Assembly (NCBI RefSeq): GCF_009192945.1
Contig: NZ_NSET01000047.1
Span: forward strand, 1 to 64,000
Direction of reading: 5' to 3'
DNA from: Xanthomonas maliensis
Lineage (GTDB): Bacteria; Pseudomonadota; Gammaproteobacteria; Xanthomonadales; Xanthomonadaceae
DNA: 64,000 bases
Numbering within the stretch: position 1 is the first letter of the stretch; each line of letters starts with the position of its first letter. The translations under genes were made by a program, and so were the position numbers. This document shows positions 54,974 to 64,000 of the stretch, one piece after another. Under the pieces are notes generated by a model that saw only the letters and a list, made by a program, of their open reading frames with translations, was not told the origin of the DNA and did no database searches.

Positions 54974-55365
54974 GCACCGAGCGCCTGCGCAACATCGGCC
55001 CCAAGAGTGCCGCCTGGCTGCGCCAGGTCGGTGTGCGCAGCGGTGAGGATTTGCAGGCACTGGGCGCGGTGGCCGCGTTCGTCAAGGTGCGCCGTGCCGG
55101 CTTCAAGCCCAGCTTGAACATGCTGTACGCGCTGGAAGGAGCGCTGCAGGACTGCCACTGGCAGGAGATTCCCGAAGCGCGCCGGCATGCCCTGCTGGCC
55201 GAATACGAGACCGCCAGCGCGGCGTTGCCGTCGGTGCGCGGACGTCCGGTCGGCGGGCCGGTGGAAACGCGGCACTACGATGGCGAGAGCCAGCGAGCCG
55301 ATCACGACGATGCCGAGCCCGCACACGACGAGGACGACGCGCCGATGCGCGACCGCGAGGACTGA
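54970..55365 (+). CDS. TfoX C-terminal domain-only protein
   Basis: This 131-residue protein begins at a GTG that overlaps the msrC stop (GTGA). Residues 4-80 match the TfoX C-terminal domain (LRNIGPKSAAWLRQVGVRSG, LNMLYALEGALQ). The N-terminal TfoX domain is absent. The acidic tail (after about residue 105, DDAEPAHDEDDAP) is probably disordered. TfoX proteins regulate competence, but the domain alone could bind DNA or a partner. The function is inferred only. Confidence 0.8.
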   Translation: MSTERLRNIGPKSAAWLRQVGVRSGEDLQALGAVAAFVKVRRAGFKPSLNMLYALEGALQDCHWQEIPEARRHALLAEYETASAALPSVRGRPVGGPVETRHYDGESQRADHDDAEPAHDEDDAPMRDRED

Positions 55366-55449
55366 TCGCGGCGCATGGCACCGCGTTACGCTCCCAGCGA
55401 GCCGCTGCCATCCGCTCTCCCATCGATGGCCTTGTGGTCCCCAGGCGGC

Positions 55450-56100
55450 TCACGCCAACGCCAGCAAACCGCGCATATCGTCCAGCAAGGCGACCGCGCC
55501 GGCAGCCCGCACATCGAAGCCACGCAGATAGCCATAGCGCACCATCGCCAGCGGCATGCCGGCCGCCTGTGCCGCGGCGGCATCGGTGGCCGAGTCGCCC
55601 ACCATCAGGCACTGCGCCACCGAATAGTGAAACTGCTGCGCCAGATGCAGCAGCGGCAGTGGATTGGGCTTGCGCTCGGCGAGCGAATCGCCGCCTAGCG
55701 TGGCGTCGAAGTACTGCGCGATACCCAGATGCACCAGCAGCGGCTGGATGAAGCGGGCAGGTTTGTTGGTGCAGACCGCCAGGCGCACCCCGGCTGCCTG
55801 CAACGCCGGCAACGCCTCGGCAACGCCGGGATACAGCTGCGGATGATGCAGCAGGCAGGCCTCGTAGTGACGCATCATCACCGGCATCTGCGCATCCACA
55901 TCGTCGGCGCTACCAGCCGCGCGCAAGGCGGTGGCCAGCAAGGTCCGCACGCCTTCGCCGATCCAGCCACGCACGGTCTGTTCGTCGACCTGTGGCAAGC
56001 CGAGTTCCTGCAAGGTACGGTTGAGCGCCTCGGCGATATCCGACGCACTGTCCACTAGCGTGCCATCCAGATCGAAGATCACCAGCGGATAGGGAAACAT
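55450..56100 (-). CDS. gph: Phosphoglycolate phosphatase-like HAD hydrolase
   Basis: This 216-residue HAD enzyme has nucleophile motif VIFDLDGTLVDSASDIAEAL (Asp at residue 10), motif CTNKP near 115 and acidic motif MVGDSATDAAAAQAAG near 167. The Gph/MupP subfamily dephosphorylates 2-phosphoglycolate or N-acetylmuramic-acid 6-phosphate; the two cannot be separated here. I chose ATG 56100 because TGAGG lies 6 bases upstream; the ATG at 56112 has no good ribosome-binding site. Confidence 0.83.
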   Translation of the reverse strand: MFPYPLVIFDLDGTLVDSASDIAEALNRTLQELGLPQVDEQTVRGWIGEGVRTLLATALRAAGSADDVDAQMPVMMRHYEACLLHHPQLYPGVAEALPALQAAGVRLAVCTNKPARFIQPLLVHLGIAQYFDATLGGDSLAERKPNPLPLLHLAQQFHYSVAQCLMVGDSATDAAAAQAAGMPLAMVRYGYLRGFDVRAAGAVALLDDMRGLLALA

Positions 56101-56233
56101 CGCAAACCTCATCGGGGGAGTTGGACGGCAGTGTAAACATGCGCATGCACAGAGCATGTCGGCGCGACACGCGCGTATCGCCGGCGACGTTCGACTGCGC
56201 CACAGCCACCCACTCACCAACCATCGAACAGGC

Positions 56234-57313
56234 TCAGGGCGATGCCGCGCGATCGTCGAACAACTCGCCCTGCACGGCTTCGTCCTGGACATCGCTGAAA
56301 CCGCTCAGCCCCACGCCGACCAGGCGATAGCGTGTCTGCGCAGACAGTTCGACTCGGCCGGTCAAGGCCAGCGCGATCTCGGTAAAGGCCTGCAGCGAGC
56401 TCGGCGGCTGCTCCGGCGTATGCGAACGGGTAAGGATGCGGAACTGCGAGGTCTTGAGCTTGAGCACCACGGTGCGTGCGATGCGCTCGGTGCGGCGGGT
56501 GGCGTTCCAGGTCTTTTCCGCCAATCGCACGATATGCGGATCCAGCGCCTCCAGCGCCAGGTCCTCGCTGAAGGTGTCCTCGGAGGAGACCGACTGCACG
56601 TCCTGATGCGGCTCGACCGGGCGCTCGTCGATGCCGCGCGCACGTCGGTACAAACTCTGCCCGAAACTGCCGAACTGCGCCTGCAGTTCCTCCAGCGGGC
56701 GCTGCCGCAGGTCGGCCACGGTAACGATCCCCAGCGCAGCGAGCTTAGCGTTCATCACCTTGCCCACGCCGGGAATGCGCTCGACCTTGAGCGGCAACAG
56801 AAAGGCATCCACGCGGCTGGGCGCGATCACGAACTGCCCGTCTGGCTTGCGCCAGTCCGAGGCGATCTTGGCGAGGAATTTGTTGGGCGCGATTCCGGCC
56901 GAGGCGGTGAGCTGGGTTTCTTCGCGGATCTGCGCGCGGATCTGCTGGGCGATGTCGCTGGCCAGGGCGACGCCGCTCTTGGGCACGGTGACATCCAGAT
57001 AGGCCTCGTCCAGCGACAGCGGTTCGACCAGATCGGTGTGGCGGTGAAAGATCTCGCGCACCTGCCGCGAGACCGCCTTGTAGCGAACGAAATCCGGCGG
57101 CACGAAGATCGCGTCCGGGCATAGACGCTCGGCACGCAACGCCGGCATGGCCGAGCGAATGCCATAGGTCCGCGCTTCGTAGGAGGCAGCGCAAACGACC
57201 GAACGCGCACCGCGCCAGGCCACCACGACCGGTTTGCCGCGCAGCGACGGATCGTCACGCTGCTCCACGGACGCGTAAAACGCATCCATGTCGACGTGAA
57301 CGATCTTGCGCAT
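56234..57313 (-). CDS. dinB: DNA polymerase IV
   Basis: This 359-residue Y-family translesion polymerase starts MRKIVHVDMDAFYASVEQRD with catalytic Asp residues. Later come LVEPLSLDEAYLDVT, with the second acidic pair, and IPGVGKVMNAKLAALGI in the thumb. The C terminus QGELFDD (from residue 348) is a beta-clamp-binding motif (QxxLF). GGAAGGAGA lies upstream of the ATG at 57313. A clear LexA operator was not seen upstream. Confidence 0.94.
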   Translation of the reverse strand: MRKIVHVDMDAFYASVEQRDDPSLRGKPVVVAWRGARSVVCAASYEARTYGIRSAMPALRAERLCPDAIFVPPDFVRYKAVSRQVREIFHRHTDLVEPLSLDEAYLDVTVPKSGVALASDIAQQIRAQIREETQLTASAGIAPNKFLAKIASDWRKPDGQFVIAPSRVDAFLLPLKVERIPGVGKVMNAKLAALGIVTVADLRQRPLEELQAQFGSFGQSLYRRARGIDERPVEPHQDVQSVSSEDTFSEDLALEALDPHIVRLAEKTWNATRRTERIARTVVLKLKTSQFRILTRSHTPEQPPSSLQAFTEIALALTGRVELSAQTRYRLVGVGLSGFSDVQDEAVQGELFDDRAASP

Positions 57314-57647
57314 CGAACCGGCTTCTCCTTCCACAATCACGTGTCCGATGATAGACCACCGGCGTCTCATCGCCTGCGTCACCTGCATCGCGACGTCCCA
57401 GCGGCAAGCGGTGTCGATCGCAAGCCACTGCTGAGCGAGCTGTGCAGCGCAACACTTCCGCAGGGCGACCGCTCCCATTGCAGGCGGCTGCACGCGCTGC
57501 GCGGACCGGTAGAGAGGCATGGCTGCCTGCCGATGATGCGCACCTGCAACAGCACGCTGGCGTACGGATAAAACGTTTGATTGAACCACGCGCCCTCATG
57601 CACCCTTGCCCGCCTCGCTACTTTGCTGCCTGCAGGATTCGTTCGTC
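57314..57647. other. Intergenic region between dinB and fabA
   Basis: These 334 bases are divergent, holding promoters for dinB and fabA. Near the fabA side, an AAACGTTT palindrome lies at 57571-57578 in the AT-richer part, with a weak possible promoter CTGCAA/GATAAA about 17 bases apart. No other feature is seen. Confidence 0.45.
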
Positions 57648-58163
57648 ATGACCCAACTCAGTGCGTATTCGCGCGATCAGTTGTTGGCCAGCGCGCGTGG
57701 GGAATTGTTCGCCCCCGACAGCGGCCGGCTGCCCAGCGATCCGATGTTGATGTTCGACCGCATCACCGAGATCAGCCAGGATGGTGGCCCGCATGGCAAG
57801 GGCATGGTGCGCGCCGAACTGGAGATCCGACCGGACCTATGGTTTTTCGACTGCCACTTCATCGGCGACCCGGTGATGCCCGGCTGCCTGGGCCTGGATG
57901 CGATGTGGCAACTGACCGGCTTTTTCCTCACCTGGCTGGGCGCGCCCGGTCGCGGCCGCGCGCTCGGCTGTGGCGAGGTGAAGTTCACTGGCCAGGTCTT
58001 GCCCAGCGCGCGCTTGGTGCGCTACGAGATCGACATCAGCCGGGTGATCAACCGCAAGCTGGTGATGGCGCAGAGCGATGCACGCATGCTGGTGGATGGC
58101 CGCGAGATCTATACCGCCAAGGATCTGCGCGTGGGCCTGTTCACTTCCACGGAGAATTTCTGA
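57648..58163 (+). CDS. fabA: 3-hydroxydecanoyl-ACP dehydratase/isomerase FabA
   Basis: This 171-residue hotdog-fold enzyme both dehydrates and isomerises C10 acyl-ACP to start unsaturated fatty acids. The catalytic residues are H70 in [11 protein letters not shown] and D84 in LGLDAMWQ. The length is exactly that of E. coli FabA. Its stop overlaps the fabB start (TGATG), so it is a translationally coupled pair. A nearby AAACGTTT palindrome may be a regulator site. Confidence 0.95.
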   Translation: MTQLSAYSRDQLLASARGELFAPDSGRLPSDPMLMFDRITEISQDGGPHGKGMVRAELEIRPDLWFFDCHFIGDPVMPGCLGLDAMWQLTGFFLTWLGAPGRGRALGCGEVKFTGQVLPSARLVRYEIDISRVINRKLVMAQSDARMLVDGREIYTAKDLRVGLFTSTENF

Positions 58164-59371
58164 TGCGCCGTGTCGTCGTCACCGGAATGGGCATCACCTC
58201 GTGCCTGGGCAATGACCTGGACAGCGTCTCGGCTGCACTGCGCGAGGGTCGCTCGGGCATCACCGCCCTGCCCGATCACGCCGCGGCCGGACTGCGCAGC
58301 CAGGTGGGCGGTGCCGTCGCGCTGGATCTGGACAGCCTGATCGACCGCAAGCTCAAACGCTTCATGGGCGACGGGTCGGCATACGCCTACCTGGCGATGC
58401 GCGATGCGATCGCCGATGCGGGGCTGGACGAAGCCCAGGTCAGCGATCTGCGCACCGGCGTGATCGCCGGTTCCGGCGGTGGCTCCAGCCAGTGGCAGGT
58501 GGAGACCGTCGACCTGCTGCGCGCACGCGGTGTGCGCAAGGTCGGGCCCTACATGGTGCCGCGCACGATGTGCTCGGCAGTGTCGGCGTCGCTGGCGACG
58601 GCGTTCAAGATCCGCGGCCTGAGCTATTCGCTGTCGGCAGCCTGTGCGACCTCGGCCCATTGCATCGGTGCTGCCGCCGACCTCATCCGACATGGCGCGC
58701 AGGATGTGATGTTTGCCGGTGGCGGCGAAGAACTGCACTGGTCCATGAGCGTGATGTTCGACGCGATGGGCGCGCTATCCACCGCCTTCAACGATCGCCC
58801 GGCGGTCGCCTCGCGCCCCTACGACACACAGCGCGATGGCTTCGTCATCGCCAGCGGCGGCGGCATCCTGGTACTGGAAGACTACGCGCATGCGGTGGCA
58901 CGCGGTGCACGCATCCATGCCGAATTACTCGGCTATGGGGTCACCTCCGATGGCGCCGACATGGTGGCGCCCAGCGGTGAAGGCGCAGTGCGCTGCATGC
59001 ACATGGCCATGCAAGGGCTGCAGCGTCCGATCGACTACCTCAACACCCACGGCACCTCCACGCCGCTGGGCGATGTCACCGAGCTGGGCGCGGTGCGCGA
59101 GGTATTTGGCAACGAGATACCGCCGCTGTCCTCGACCAAGGCGCTCTCGGGCCATTCGCTGGGTGCCGCCAGCGTGCACGAGGCGATCTTCAGCCTGCTG
59201 ATGCTGCGCGATGGCTTCATGGCCGGCTCGGCGCATATCGAGCAACTCGATCTGCGTGCGGAAGGCTTTCCTATCCTGCGGCAGACACAGGACGCGACCT
59301 TGAACACGGTGATGTCCAATAGTTTCGGCTTCGGTGGCACCAATGCGGCGCTGGTGTTCGGCCGGGTGTGA
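58163..59371 (+). CDS. fabB: 3-oxoacyl-ACP synthase I FabB
   Basis: This 402-residue ketosynthase extends the unsaturated acyl chain from FabA. The catalytic cysteine is C161 in [11 protein letters not shown]. The two histidines lie in [11 protein letters not shown] and [17 protein letters not shown], giving the Cys-His-His triad. Length and the fabA-fabB arrangement match other gammaproteobacteria, and the Xanthomonas-type anaerobic unsaturated fatty-acid pathway is expected. Confidence 0.95.
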   Translation: MRRVVVTGMGITSCLGNDLDSVSAALREGRSGITALPDHAAAGLRSQVGGAVALDLDSLIDRKLKRFMGDGSAYAYLAMRDAIADAGLDEAQVSDLRTGVIAGSGGGSSQWQVETVDLLRARGVRKVGPYMVPRTMCSAVSASLATAFKIRGLSYSLSAACATSAHCIGAAADLIRHGAQDVMFAGGGEELHWSMSVMFDAMGALSTAFNDRPAVASRPYDTQRDGFVIASGGGILVLEDYAHAVARGARIHAELLGYGVTSDGADMVAPSGEGAVRCMHMAMQGLQRPIDYLNTHGTSTPLGDVTELGAVREVFGNEIPPLSSTKALSGHSLGAASVHEAIFSLLMLRDGFMAGSAHIEQLDLRAEGFPILRQTQDATLNTVMSNSFGFGGTNAALVFGRV

Positions 59372-59561
59372 CGATCAACCGTCATCGCTTCCACGGGGAT
59401 CGCCCTGTTGAGGCGATGGCGACAGCACAGGGCTAGCCGGCGCAATGCAGCTATAGCGTGGCGCGCAGGCTGCTTATACGGCATGCCAGTTGCGGCACGC
59501 CCATGGTGCGCGGTTAATGCGCCGGCAGGTGGCGCGTCCAGTGCATGCGTTTGCCGGCAGC

Positions 59562-60245
59562 TTAGCGATCGTCCCGGTCATGCGACTCCCGGTCTCGAAC
59601 CGCTGCGTCGTAATCCCTTTTCGCGTCAGAGATACAGCTCTGCACGGCACTGTCCTCACTTCCCGAGCGTTCGCATCTTTTTATCGTGTCATCCCGCCTG
59701 ACGGCGTCCAGCCGGTTTAGCGCAGCCCGATCAATCTCGGCCCGCTCGCGTTGGGTGCGTTCGTTCTCTGCACGCGTTTCGCGCTTGGCGCGTCCTGCCA
59801 TGGACTGCGCTCCGTCCGCCGGGAAGTCATCGCCAGGTGCCAGCAGCTCCAATGGCAGCGAGTCCCCCGGCGTGTGATCGCGCCAGAAGACGCGCTCGCT
59901 CTCGATGGTCCATTCGCGGCCGCGATAATGCGTGTCCCAATAGGCGTCCAGCGAAAACTTCACTTTCGGCACCACGCGACTCAGGGCGCCGTGATTCAGC
60001 ACGATCGACGTCGCAGGAAGCCAACCGCGCGCCTCCGGTGAACGCACATCGCACCAAGTGCCGCTATCGAGACAACCATAGACCTGCAGCGCATGGCCGG
60101 GCTGGACTTCGCCCACGCGGCGGTACTCTTCAGAAGGCCCGGCACGCAGGCCAGCCAACCTGCTGGCGTGACCGGCGTGTTGTGCCGCAACCGGCAGGGC
60201 CACGGCCAGCAACCCAAGCATCATCCATGACGAACGTCGTTGCAT
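59562..60245 (-). CDS. Exported SH3-like domain protein
   Basis: This 227-residue protein has a signal peptide (MMLGLLAVALPVAAQ) and a bacterial SH3-like domain at about 28-85 (SRLAGLRAGPSEEYRRVGEV, ALQVYGCLDSGTWCDV). A charged C-terminal half contains many Arg/Glu/Asp (ETRAENERTQRERAEID) and may be helical. The function is unknown; SH3b domains often bind cell-wall components. AAGGAGAG lies before the ATG at 60245. Confidence 0.7.
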   Translation of the reverse strand: MQRRSSWMMLGLLAVALPVAAQHAGHASRLAGLRAGPSEEYRRVGEVQPGHALQVYGCLDSGTWCDVRSPEARGWLPATSIVLNHGALSRVVPKVKFSLDAYWDTHYRGREWTIESERVFWRDHTPGDSLPLELLAPGDDFPADGAQSMAGRAKRETRAENERTQRERAEIDRAALNRLDAVRRDDTIKRCERSGSEDSAVQSCISDAKRDYDAAVRDRESHDRDDR

Positions 60246-60384
60246 TGCGCTCTCCTTGTGCCCTGCCATTCGCACGCTGCGCCTCGCAAGGAGGCGTCAC
60301 GTCGCGGTTATGAGACTGCTCACCTCAATGCAATGCGAACGCCATCGCGACCGCCGGTCGGTGACGCTTGCGCAACGGGCACCA

Positions 60385-62409
60385 TCAGCCCGCCATTCCG
60401 TTGTGCCGCAATAGCGCGTCGATGGTCGGCGCGCGTCCGCGGAACGCACGAAAGTTCTCTGCCGCCGGACGACTGCCGCCACGCGCAAGCACCTCGGCGC
60501 GGAAGCGCTCGCCAGTCTGTTCCAGTTGGTCCGGTGCTTCCTCGAATGCTGCATAGGCATCGGCGCTGAGCACTTCGGCCCATTTGTAGCTGTAGTAACC
60601 TGCGGCGTAACCGCCAGCGAAAATATGGCTGAATTGGTGCGGAAAGCGATTCCATGCCGGCGGCCGATTGACCGCCACTTCGTCGCGCACACGCTCTATC
60701 AATTGCAGCACGCTGTCCTGCGACGGGTCGTAGGTGCTGTGCAGTTGCATGTCGAACAAGGCGAATTCCAGCTGACGCACGGTGAACATGCCGCTCTGGA
60801 AGTTGCGCGCCGCCAGCAGACGATCGAATAGATTGCGCGGCAAGGGATCGCCGGTCTGCACGTGCGCCGTCATCGACTGCACGCGCTCCCATTCCCAGCA
60901 GAAGTTCTCCATGAACTGGCTGGGCAACTCCACTGCGTCCCATTCCACACCATTGATGCCGGCCACGCCCAGCTCGCCGACCTGGGTCAGCAGCTGATGC
61001 AGGCCATGGCCCATTTCATGGAACAACGTGGTCACCTCGCCATGGCGGAACGTCGCCGGCGCATCACCACTGCCGCGACCGAAGTTGCACACCAGATAGA
61101 CCAACGGCGTCTGCACGCCACGCGCGGTCTGACGGCGATTGCGGCAATCATCCATCCAGGCACCGCCGCGCTTACCCTCGCGCGCGTACAGGTCCAGATA
61201 GAACTGCCCCACCAGCGTGCCTTGCGCATCCTGCAATCGGTAGAAGCGCACGTCCGGATGCCAGACCGGGGCACGGTCCTCGCTTACCGTCAGTCCATAC
61301 AGCCGCTGGATCACCTCGAACAAACCGGCCAGCACCTTGGGTTCGGTGAAGTATTGCTTCACCTCCTGCTCGGAAAAGCTGTAGCGCGCCTGCTTGAGTT
61401 TCTCGCTGGCATAGGCCAGATCCCAGGCTTGCAAGGTGTCCAGGCCCAGCGCATCGCGCGCGAACGCTTCCAATTCTGCACGGTCGCGCTGGGCGTAGGG
61501 CTTGGCACGCGCCGCCAGATCGCGCAGGAATCCCAGCACCTCGTCCGGACCCTGCGCCATCTTGGTGGCCACCGAGTACTCCGCATAGCTGGCAAAGCCG
61601 AGCAATTGCGCCAGTTCGGCACGCAAGGCCAGGATGCGGTCGATGTTGCCGCTGTTGTCCAAGGCCGGATCGCCGAACTCCGAGGCGCGCTCGGCATTGG
61701 CGCGGTACAGCCGCTCGCGCAACGCGCGGTTGTCGGCATCGCTCTGCACCGGCAGGTAGCACGGCATCTGCAAGGTGAACTTCCATCCCGGTACGCCGTC
61801 TTTCTCGGCAGCGGCGCGCGCGGCGGCGACGACCTCGGTCGGCAGGCCGGACAATTCCTCGGCGTTCTCGGTGACATAAGACCAGGCATCGGTGGCATCG
61901 AGCACGTTCTGCGAGAACTTGGCCGCCAGCGCAGACAGTTCTTCCTGGATCTGCGCGAAGCGTGCCTTGGCAGGCGCGTCCAGTTCGGCACCGCCGAGGC
62001 GGAAGTCACGCAATGCGTTGTCCAGCACCTTGCGCCGGGCGGCATCGTAATGCGCAGCCTCCGGCGAGGCGGCCAAGGCCTTGTACTGCGCATACAGCGC
62101 CAGATTCTGCGCCAACGCGCTGCCGAAGCGGCTCAGCTTGGGCAGGTTGCGGTTATAGGCCTCGCGCAGTTCCGGCGTGTTCATCACCGCCTGCAGATGC
62201 CCGACCTGGCCCCAGGCACGCCACAGCCGCTCGGTGGCGTCGTCCAGCGGCACCACGAAGCTGTCCCAGCTGACCGGCGCGACCTGCTCGGCATGTGCGA
62301 CCGCCGCTTCGGCCTCGGCCAGCAACTGGTCGATCGCCGGCTCGATGTGTTCTGGGCGGATCGCATCGAAGGACGGTAGTCCGGAAAGGTCGAGCAACGG
62401 GTTGGTCAT
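60385..62409 (-). CDS. prlC: Oligopeptidase A (M3 metallopeptidase)
   Basis: This 674-residue cytosolic zinc endopeptidase degrades oligopeptides. The zinc motif is FHEMGHGLHQLL near residue 465, with the third ligand in the WDAVELPSQFMENFCWE region. WSYVTENAEELSGLP lies in the first third and GTLVGQFYLDLYAREGKRGG precedes the active site. Length matches E. coli PrlC (680). The ATG at 62409 starts MTNPLLDLSGLPSFDAI. Confidence 0.94.
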   Translation of the reverse strand: MTNPLLDLSGLPSFDAIRPEHIEPAIDQLLAEAEAAVAHAEQVAPVSWDSFVVPLDDATERLWRAWGQVGHLQAVMNTPELREAYNRNLPKLSRFGSALAQNLALYAQYKALAASPEAAHYDAARRKVLDNALRDFRLGGAELDAPAKARFAQIQEELSALAAKFSQNVLDATDAWSYVTENAEELSGLPTEVVAAARAAAEKDGVPGWKFTLQMPCYLPVQSDADNRALRERLYRANAERASEFGDPALDNSGNIDRILALRAELAQLLGFASYAEYSVATKMAQGPDEVLGFLRDLAARAKPYAQRDRAELEAFARDALGLDTLQAWDLAYASEKLKQARYSFSEQEVKQYFTEPKVLAGLFEVIQRLYGLTVSEDRAPVWHPDVRFYRLQDAQGTLVGQFYLDLYAREGKRGGAWMDDCRNRRQTARGVQTPLVYLVCNFGRGSGDAPATFRHGEVTTLFHEMGHGLHQLLTQVGELGVAGINGVEWDAVELPSQFMENFCWEWERVQSMTAHVQTGDPLPRNLFDRLLAARNFQSGMFTVRQLEFALFDMQLHSTYDPSQDSVLQLIERVRDEVAVNRPPAWNRFPHQFSHIFAGGYAAGYYSYKWAEVLSADAYAAFEEAPDQLEQTGERFRAEVLARGGSRPAAENFRAFRGRAPTIDALLRHNGMAG

Positions 62410-62458
62410 GCAAGGCTCCGACGGTGGACGGGATCGGGTGATGGGTACGATATGGCGA

Positions 62459-63562
62459 TCATTCCAGCGCGGCACAAGGCAGCGCCGGCAACGCGGCACC
62501 GGCCACGGCCGCGGCAATCGCGGCATCGCTCGCCTCCACATCGATGTCCCGCGCGCGGTACCACGCCGGGTCGTAGTAGCTATGCGCGTAACGCTCGCCG
62601 GCATCGCACAGGATGGTCACGATCGAGCCCTGGCGACCTTCATCGCGCATGCGCTGCGCGGCCTGCAGCACGCCGACGAAGTTGGTACCGGTGGAGCCGC
62701 CGACACGGCGCCCCAGGGTGGCGCTCACATGCCGCATCGCCGCCAGGCTGAGGGCATCGGGCACCTTGACCATCGCATCCACGCAGCTGGCGATGAAGCT
62801 CGACTCCACCCGCGGACGGCCGATGCCTTCGATCCGCGAGCCGCCGGTGATGGCCAGCTCCTTGGGACACTGCCCGTCCACCGCACGGCAATACCCATCG
62901 AAGAACACCGACACTTCCGGGTCCGCGCACAGGATGCGCGTGGCGTAGCGCCGATAGCGCACATAACGGCCGAGCGTGGCGCTGGTACCGCCGGTACCGG
63001 GGCTGCAGACGATCCACTCCGGAATCGGATGCGGCTCTTCGGCCAGCTGCTTGAAGATCGATTCGGCGATGTTGTTGTTGGCGCGCCAGTCGGTGGCGCG
63101 CTCGGCGTAGGTGAACTGGTCCATGAAATGCCCGCCGGTCTCGCGCGCAAGCTGGTGCGAAGCGCTGTCCAGATCGCAGGCACGCTCGACCAGGTGGCAG
63201 CGCCCGCCCTGGAATTCGATCGCGGCGATCTTTTCCGGCGAGGTCGATGCCGGCATCACCGCAATGAAGGGCAGGCCGAGCAACCGGGCGAAATAGGCTT
63301 CCGAGACCGCGGTCGAGCCGCTGGAGGCCTCGATCACCGGGCGGCCCGGGTGCAGCCAGCCATTGGCCAGCGCGTACAGGAACAACGAGCGCGCCAGCCG
63401 GTGCTTGAGGCTGCCGGTGGGATGGCTGGATTCGTCCTTGAAATACAGGTCGATACCGGGATAGCCGGGCAAGGCCATCGGGATCAGGTGGGTGTCGGCC
63501 GAACGGTTGAAATCGGCTTCGATCTTCTGGATGGCGGCGGCCACCCACTGACGGTGCGACAT
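62459..63562 (-). CDS. PLP-dependent cysteine-synthase family protein
   Basis: This 367-residue fold-type II PLP enzyme has its likely cofactor lysine in [16 protein letters not shown] (K near residue 52). [19 protein letters not shown] lies near 82, and the PLP-phosphate loop [15 protein letters not shown] near 192. The ending [13 protein letters not shown] is typical of CysK-related proteins outside the main CysK/CysM clades. The substrate is not clear. The ATG at 63562 is chosen; it is divergent from the CopL-like gene. Confidence 0.82.
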   Translation of the reverse strand: MSHRQWVAAAIQKIEADFNRSADTHLIPMALPGYPGIDLYFKDESSHPTGSLKHRLARSLFLYALANGWLHPGRPVIEASSGSTAVSEAYFARLLGLPFIAVMPASTSPEKIAAIEFQGGRCHLVERACDLDSASHQLARETGGHFMDQFTYAERATDWRANNNIAESIFKQLAEEPHPIPEWIVCSPGTGGTSATLGRYVRYRRYATRILCADPEVSVFFDGYCRAVDGQCPKELAITGGSRIEGIGRPRVESSFIASCVDAMVKVPDALSLAAMRHVSATLGRRVGGSTGTNFVGVLQAAQRMRDEGRQGSIVTILCDAGERYAHSYYDPAWYRARDIDVEASDAAIAAAVAGAALPALPCAALE

Positions 63563-63695
63563 GTTGGCAGGGATGCGACTCAGGGAGGTCGATTCTACCG
63601 CCCAGGCGCTGCTGGACTGGCCGTACCCCGCCAGCGGGCAGTCGCGACCGCCGGTGGTATGCTGGGGTCTGCCCTCGCCCGCTTCCCGGTCGCCC

Positions 63696-64000
63696 GTGTC
63701 GCATCGCCTGCTCCGCCTGCTGCTGTGCCTGTGCCTGATCGCCAATACGGCGGTCGGCGCGTGGGCGTCGGTCGGCATGGCAATGGCGGGATCGATGGCC
63801 TCCGCGCACGCCGCGCCAGCGGGTGCACACGCGCCTTGCCATCACATGGACGCGCACGCGAGCCCGCACGCGGCGGCACATGCGGGGCATGCCGCACACC
63901 CTGCGCCGGATTGCTGCGCCCTCGGCAGCTGCGAGTGCCTGCAACACGCCAGTCTGGCGCTGTTGAGCCTGCCGATGGTGCCGGCCACCCCGCAGGGCCG
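63696..64000 (+). CDS. CopL-like metal-binding regulatory protein (cut by window end)
   Basis: The frame starts with GTG at 63696 and is open to the window end (101 codons). A signal-peptide-like start ([20 protein letters not shown]) is followed by His-rich stretches ([20 protein letters not shown]) and [15 protein letters not shown]. This is the pattern of CopL-family proteins encoded upstream of copAB copper-resistance genes in Xanthomonas. A copper role is therefore likely, but copA/copB are outside the window. Confidence 0.68.
   Translation, partial: MSHRLLRLLLCLCLIANTAVGAWASVGMAMAGSMASAHAAPAGAHAPCHHMDAHASPHAAAHAGHAAHPAPDCCALGSCECLQHASLALLSLPMVPATPQG

Noticed and set aside
60862-62379. 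Long plus-strand frame opposite prlC
   Set aside because: Shadow of a clear M3 peptidase.

Overview
The window is a high-GC gammaproteobacterial chromosome segment, almost certainly Xanthomonas or a close relative such as Stenotrophomonas. The sugar-nucleotide block xanA-xanB, rmlB-A-C-D and the 3-oxoacid CoA-transferase pair known in Xanthomonas as lpsI/lpsJ supports this. So does an ABC-exporter O-antigen cluster placed between etfB-etfA and metB-cbs, and a CopL-type His/Cys-rich protein at the right edge. No rRNA, tRNA, CRISPR array or intact insertion sequence was seen.

Layout. 1-4339: the end of a ThrE-family protein (minus), then a four-gene MCE lipid-transport operon (STAS-permease, ATPase, MCE protein, lipoprotein). 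4560-9773: an AlkB-like dioxygenase, ETF-ubiquinone oxidoreductase, and a large RgpF/HAD glycan protein. 9780-19430: sugar-nucleotide genes (lpsJ, lpsI, xanA, xanB, ugd, rmlD, rmlC, rmlA, rmlB), interrupted after xanB by a strong hairpin and a MITE-like inverted-repeat element. 19644-21334: etfB-etfA.

21347-30627: a membrane glycosylation block. It has a flippase-like membrane protein, a HAD-UbiA fusion, a DprE1-like oxidase, a DprE2-like reductase, an epimerase-like SDR, an FAD oxidoreductase, a GtrA protein and, convergently, a GT-C-like membrane protein. The UbiA/DprE1/DprE2 trio matches the mycobacterial route to polyprenyl-phosphoryl-arabinofuranose, so this block probably makes and uses a lipid-linked pentose. 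It is the most interesting system here.

30856-42823 (minus): the variable O-antigen operon. It holds a glycosyltransferase, wzm, wzt, a beta-sandwich/coiled-coil/FkbM methyltransferase, a NeuD-type acetyltransferase, a perosamine-synthase-like aminotransferase, three glycosyltransferases, gmd and rmd. Its base composition is locally much lower in GC than the flanks (25 of 60 bases G/C at 40921-40980 against 44 of 60 at 2041-2100, counted by hand), which fits horizontal exchange. XanA and XanB would supply GDP-mannose. Gmd, Rmd and the aminotransferase/acetyltransferase would turn it into GDP-D-rhamnose and GDP-N-acyl-perosamine, and the Rml enzymes supply dTDP-L-rhamnose. The polymer would leave through Wzm-Wzt.

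42867-64000: ordinary housekeeping genes. These are metB-cbs (transsulfuration), a YdcH-like small protein, an envelope coiled-coil pair, pilU, maiA with a fumarylacetoacetate hydrolase, rhlE, queD, a phasin, bioD, msrC with a TfoX C-terminal-domain protein, gph, dinB, fabA-fabB, an SH3-like exported protein, prlC, a PLP cysteine-synthase homologue, and the start of a CopL-like gene cut by the window edge.
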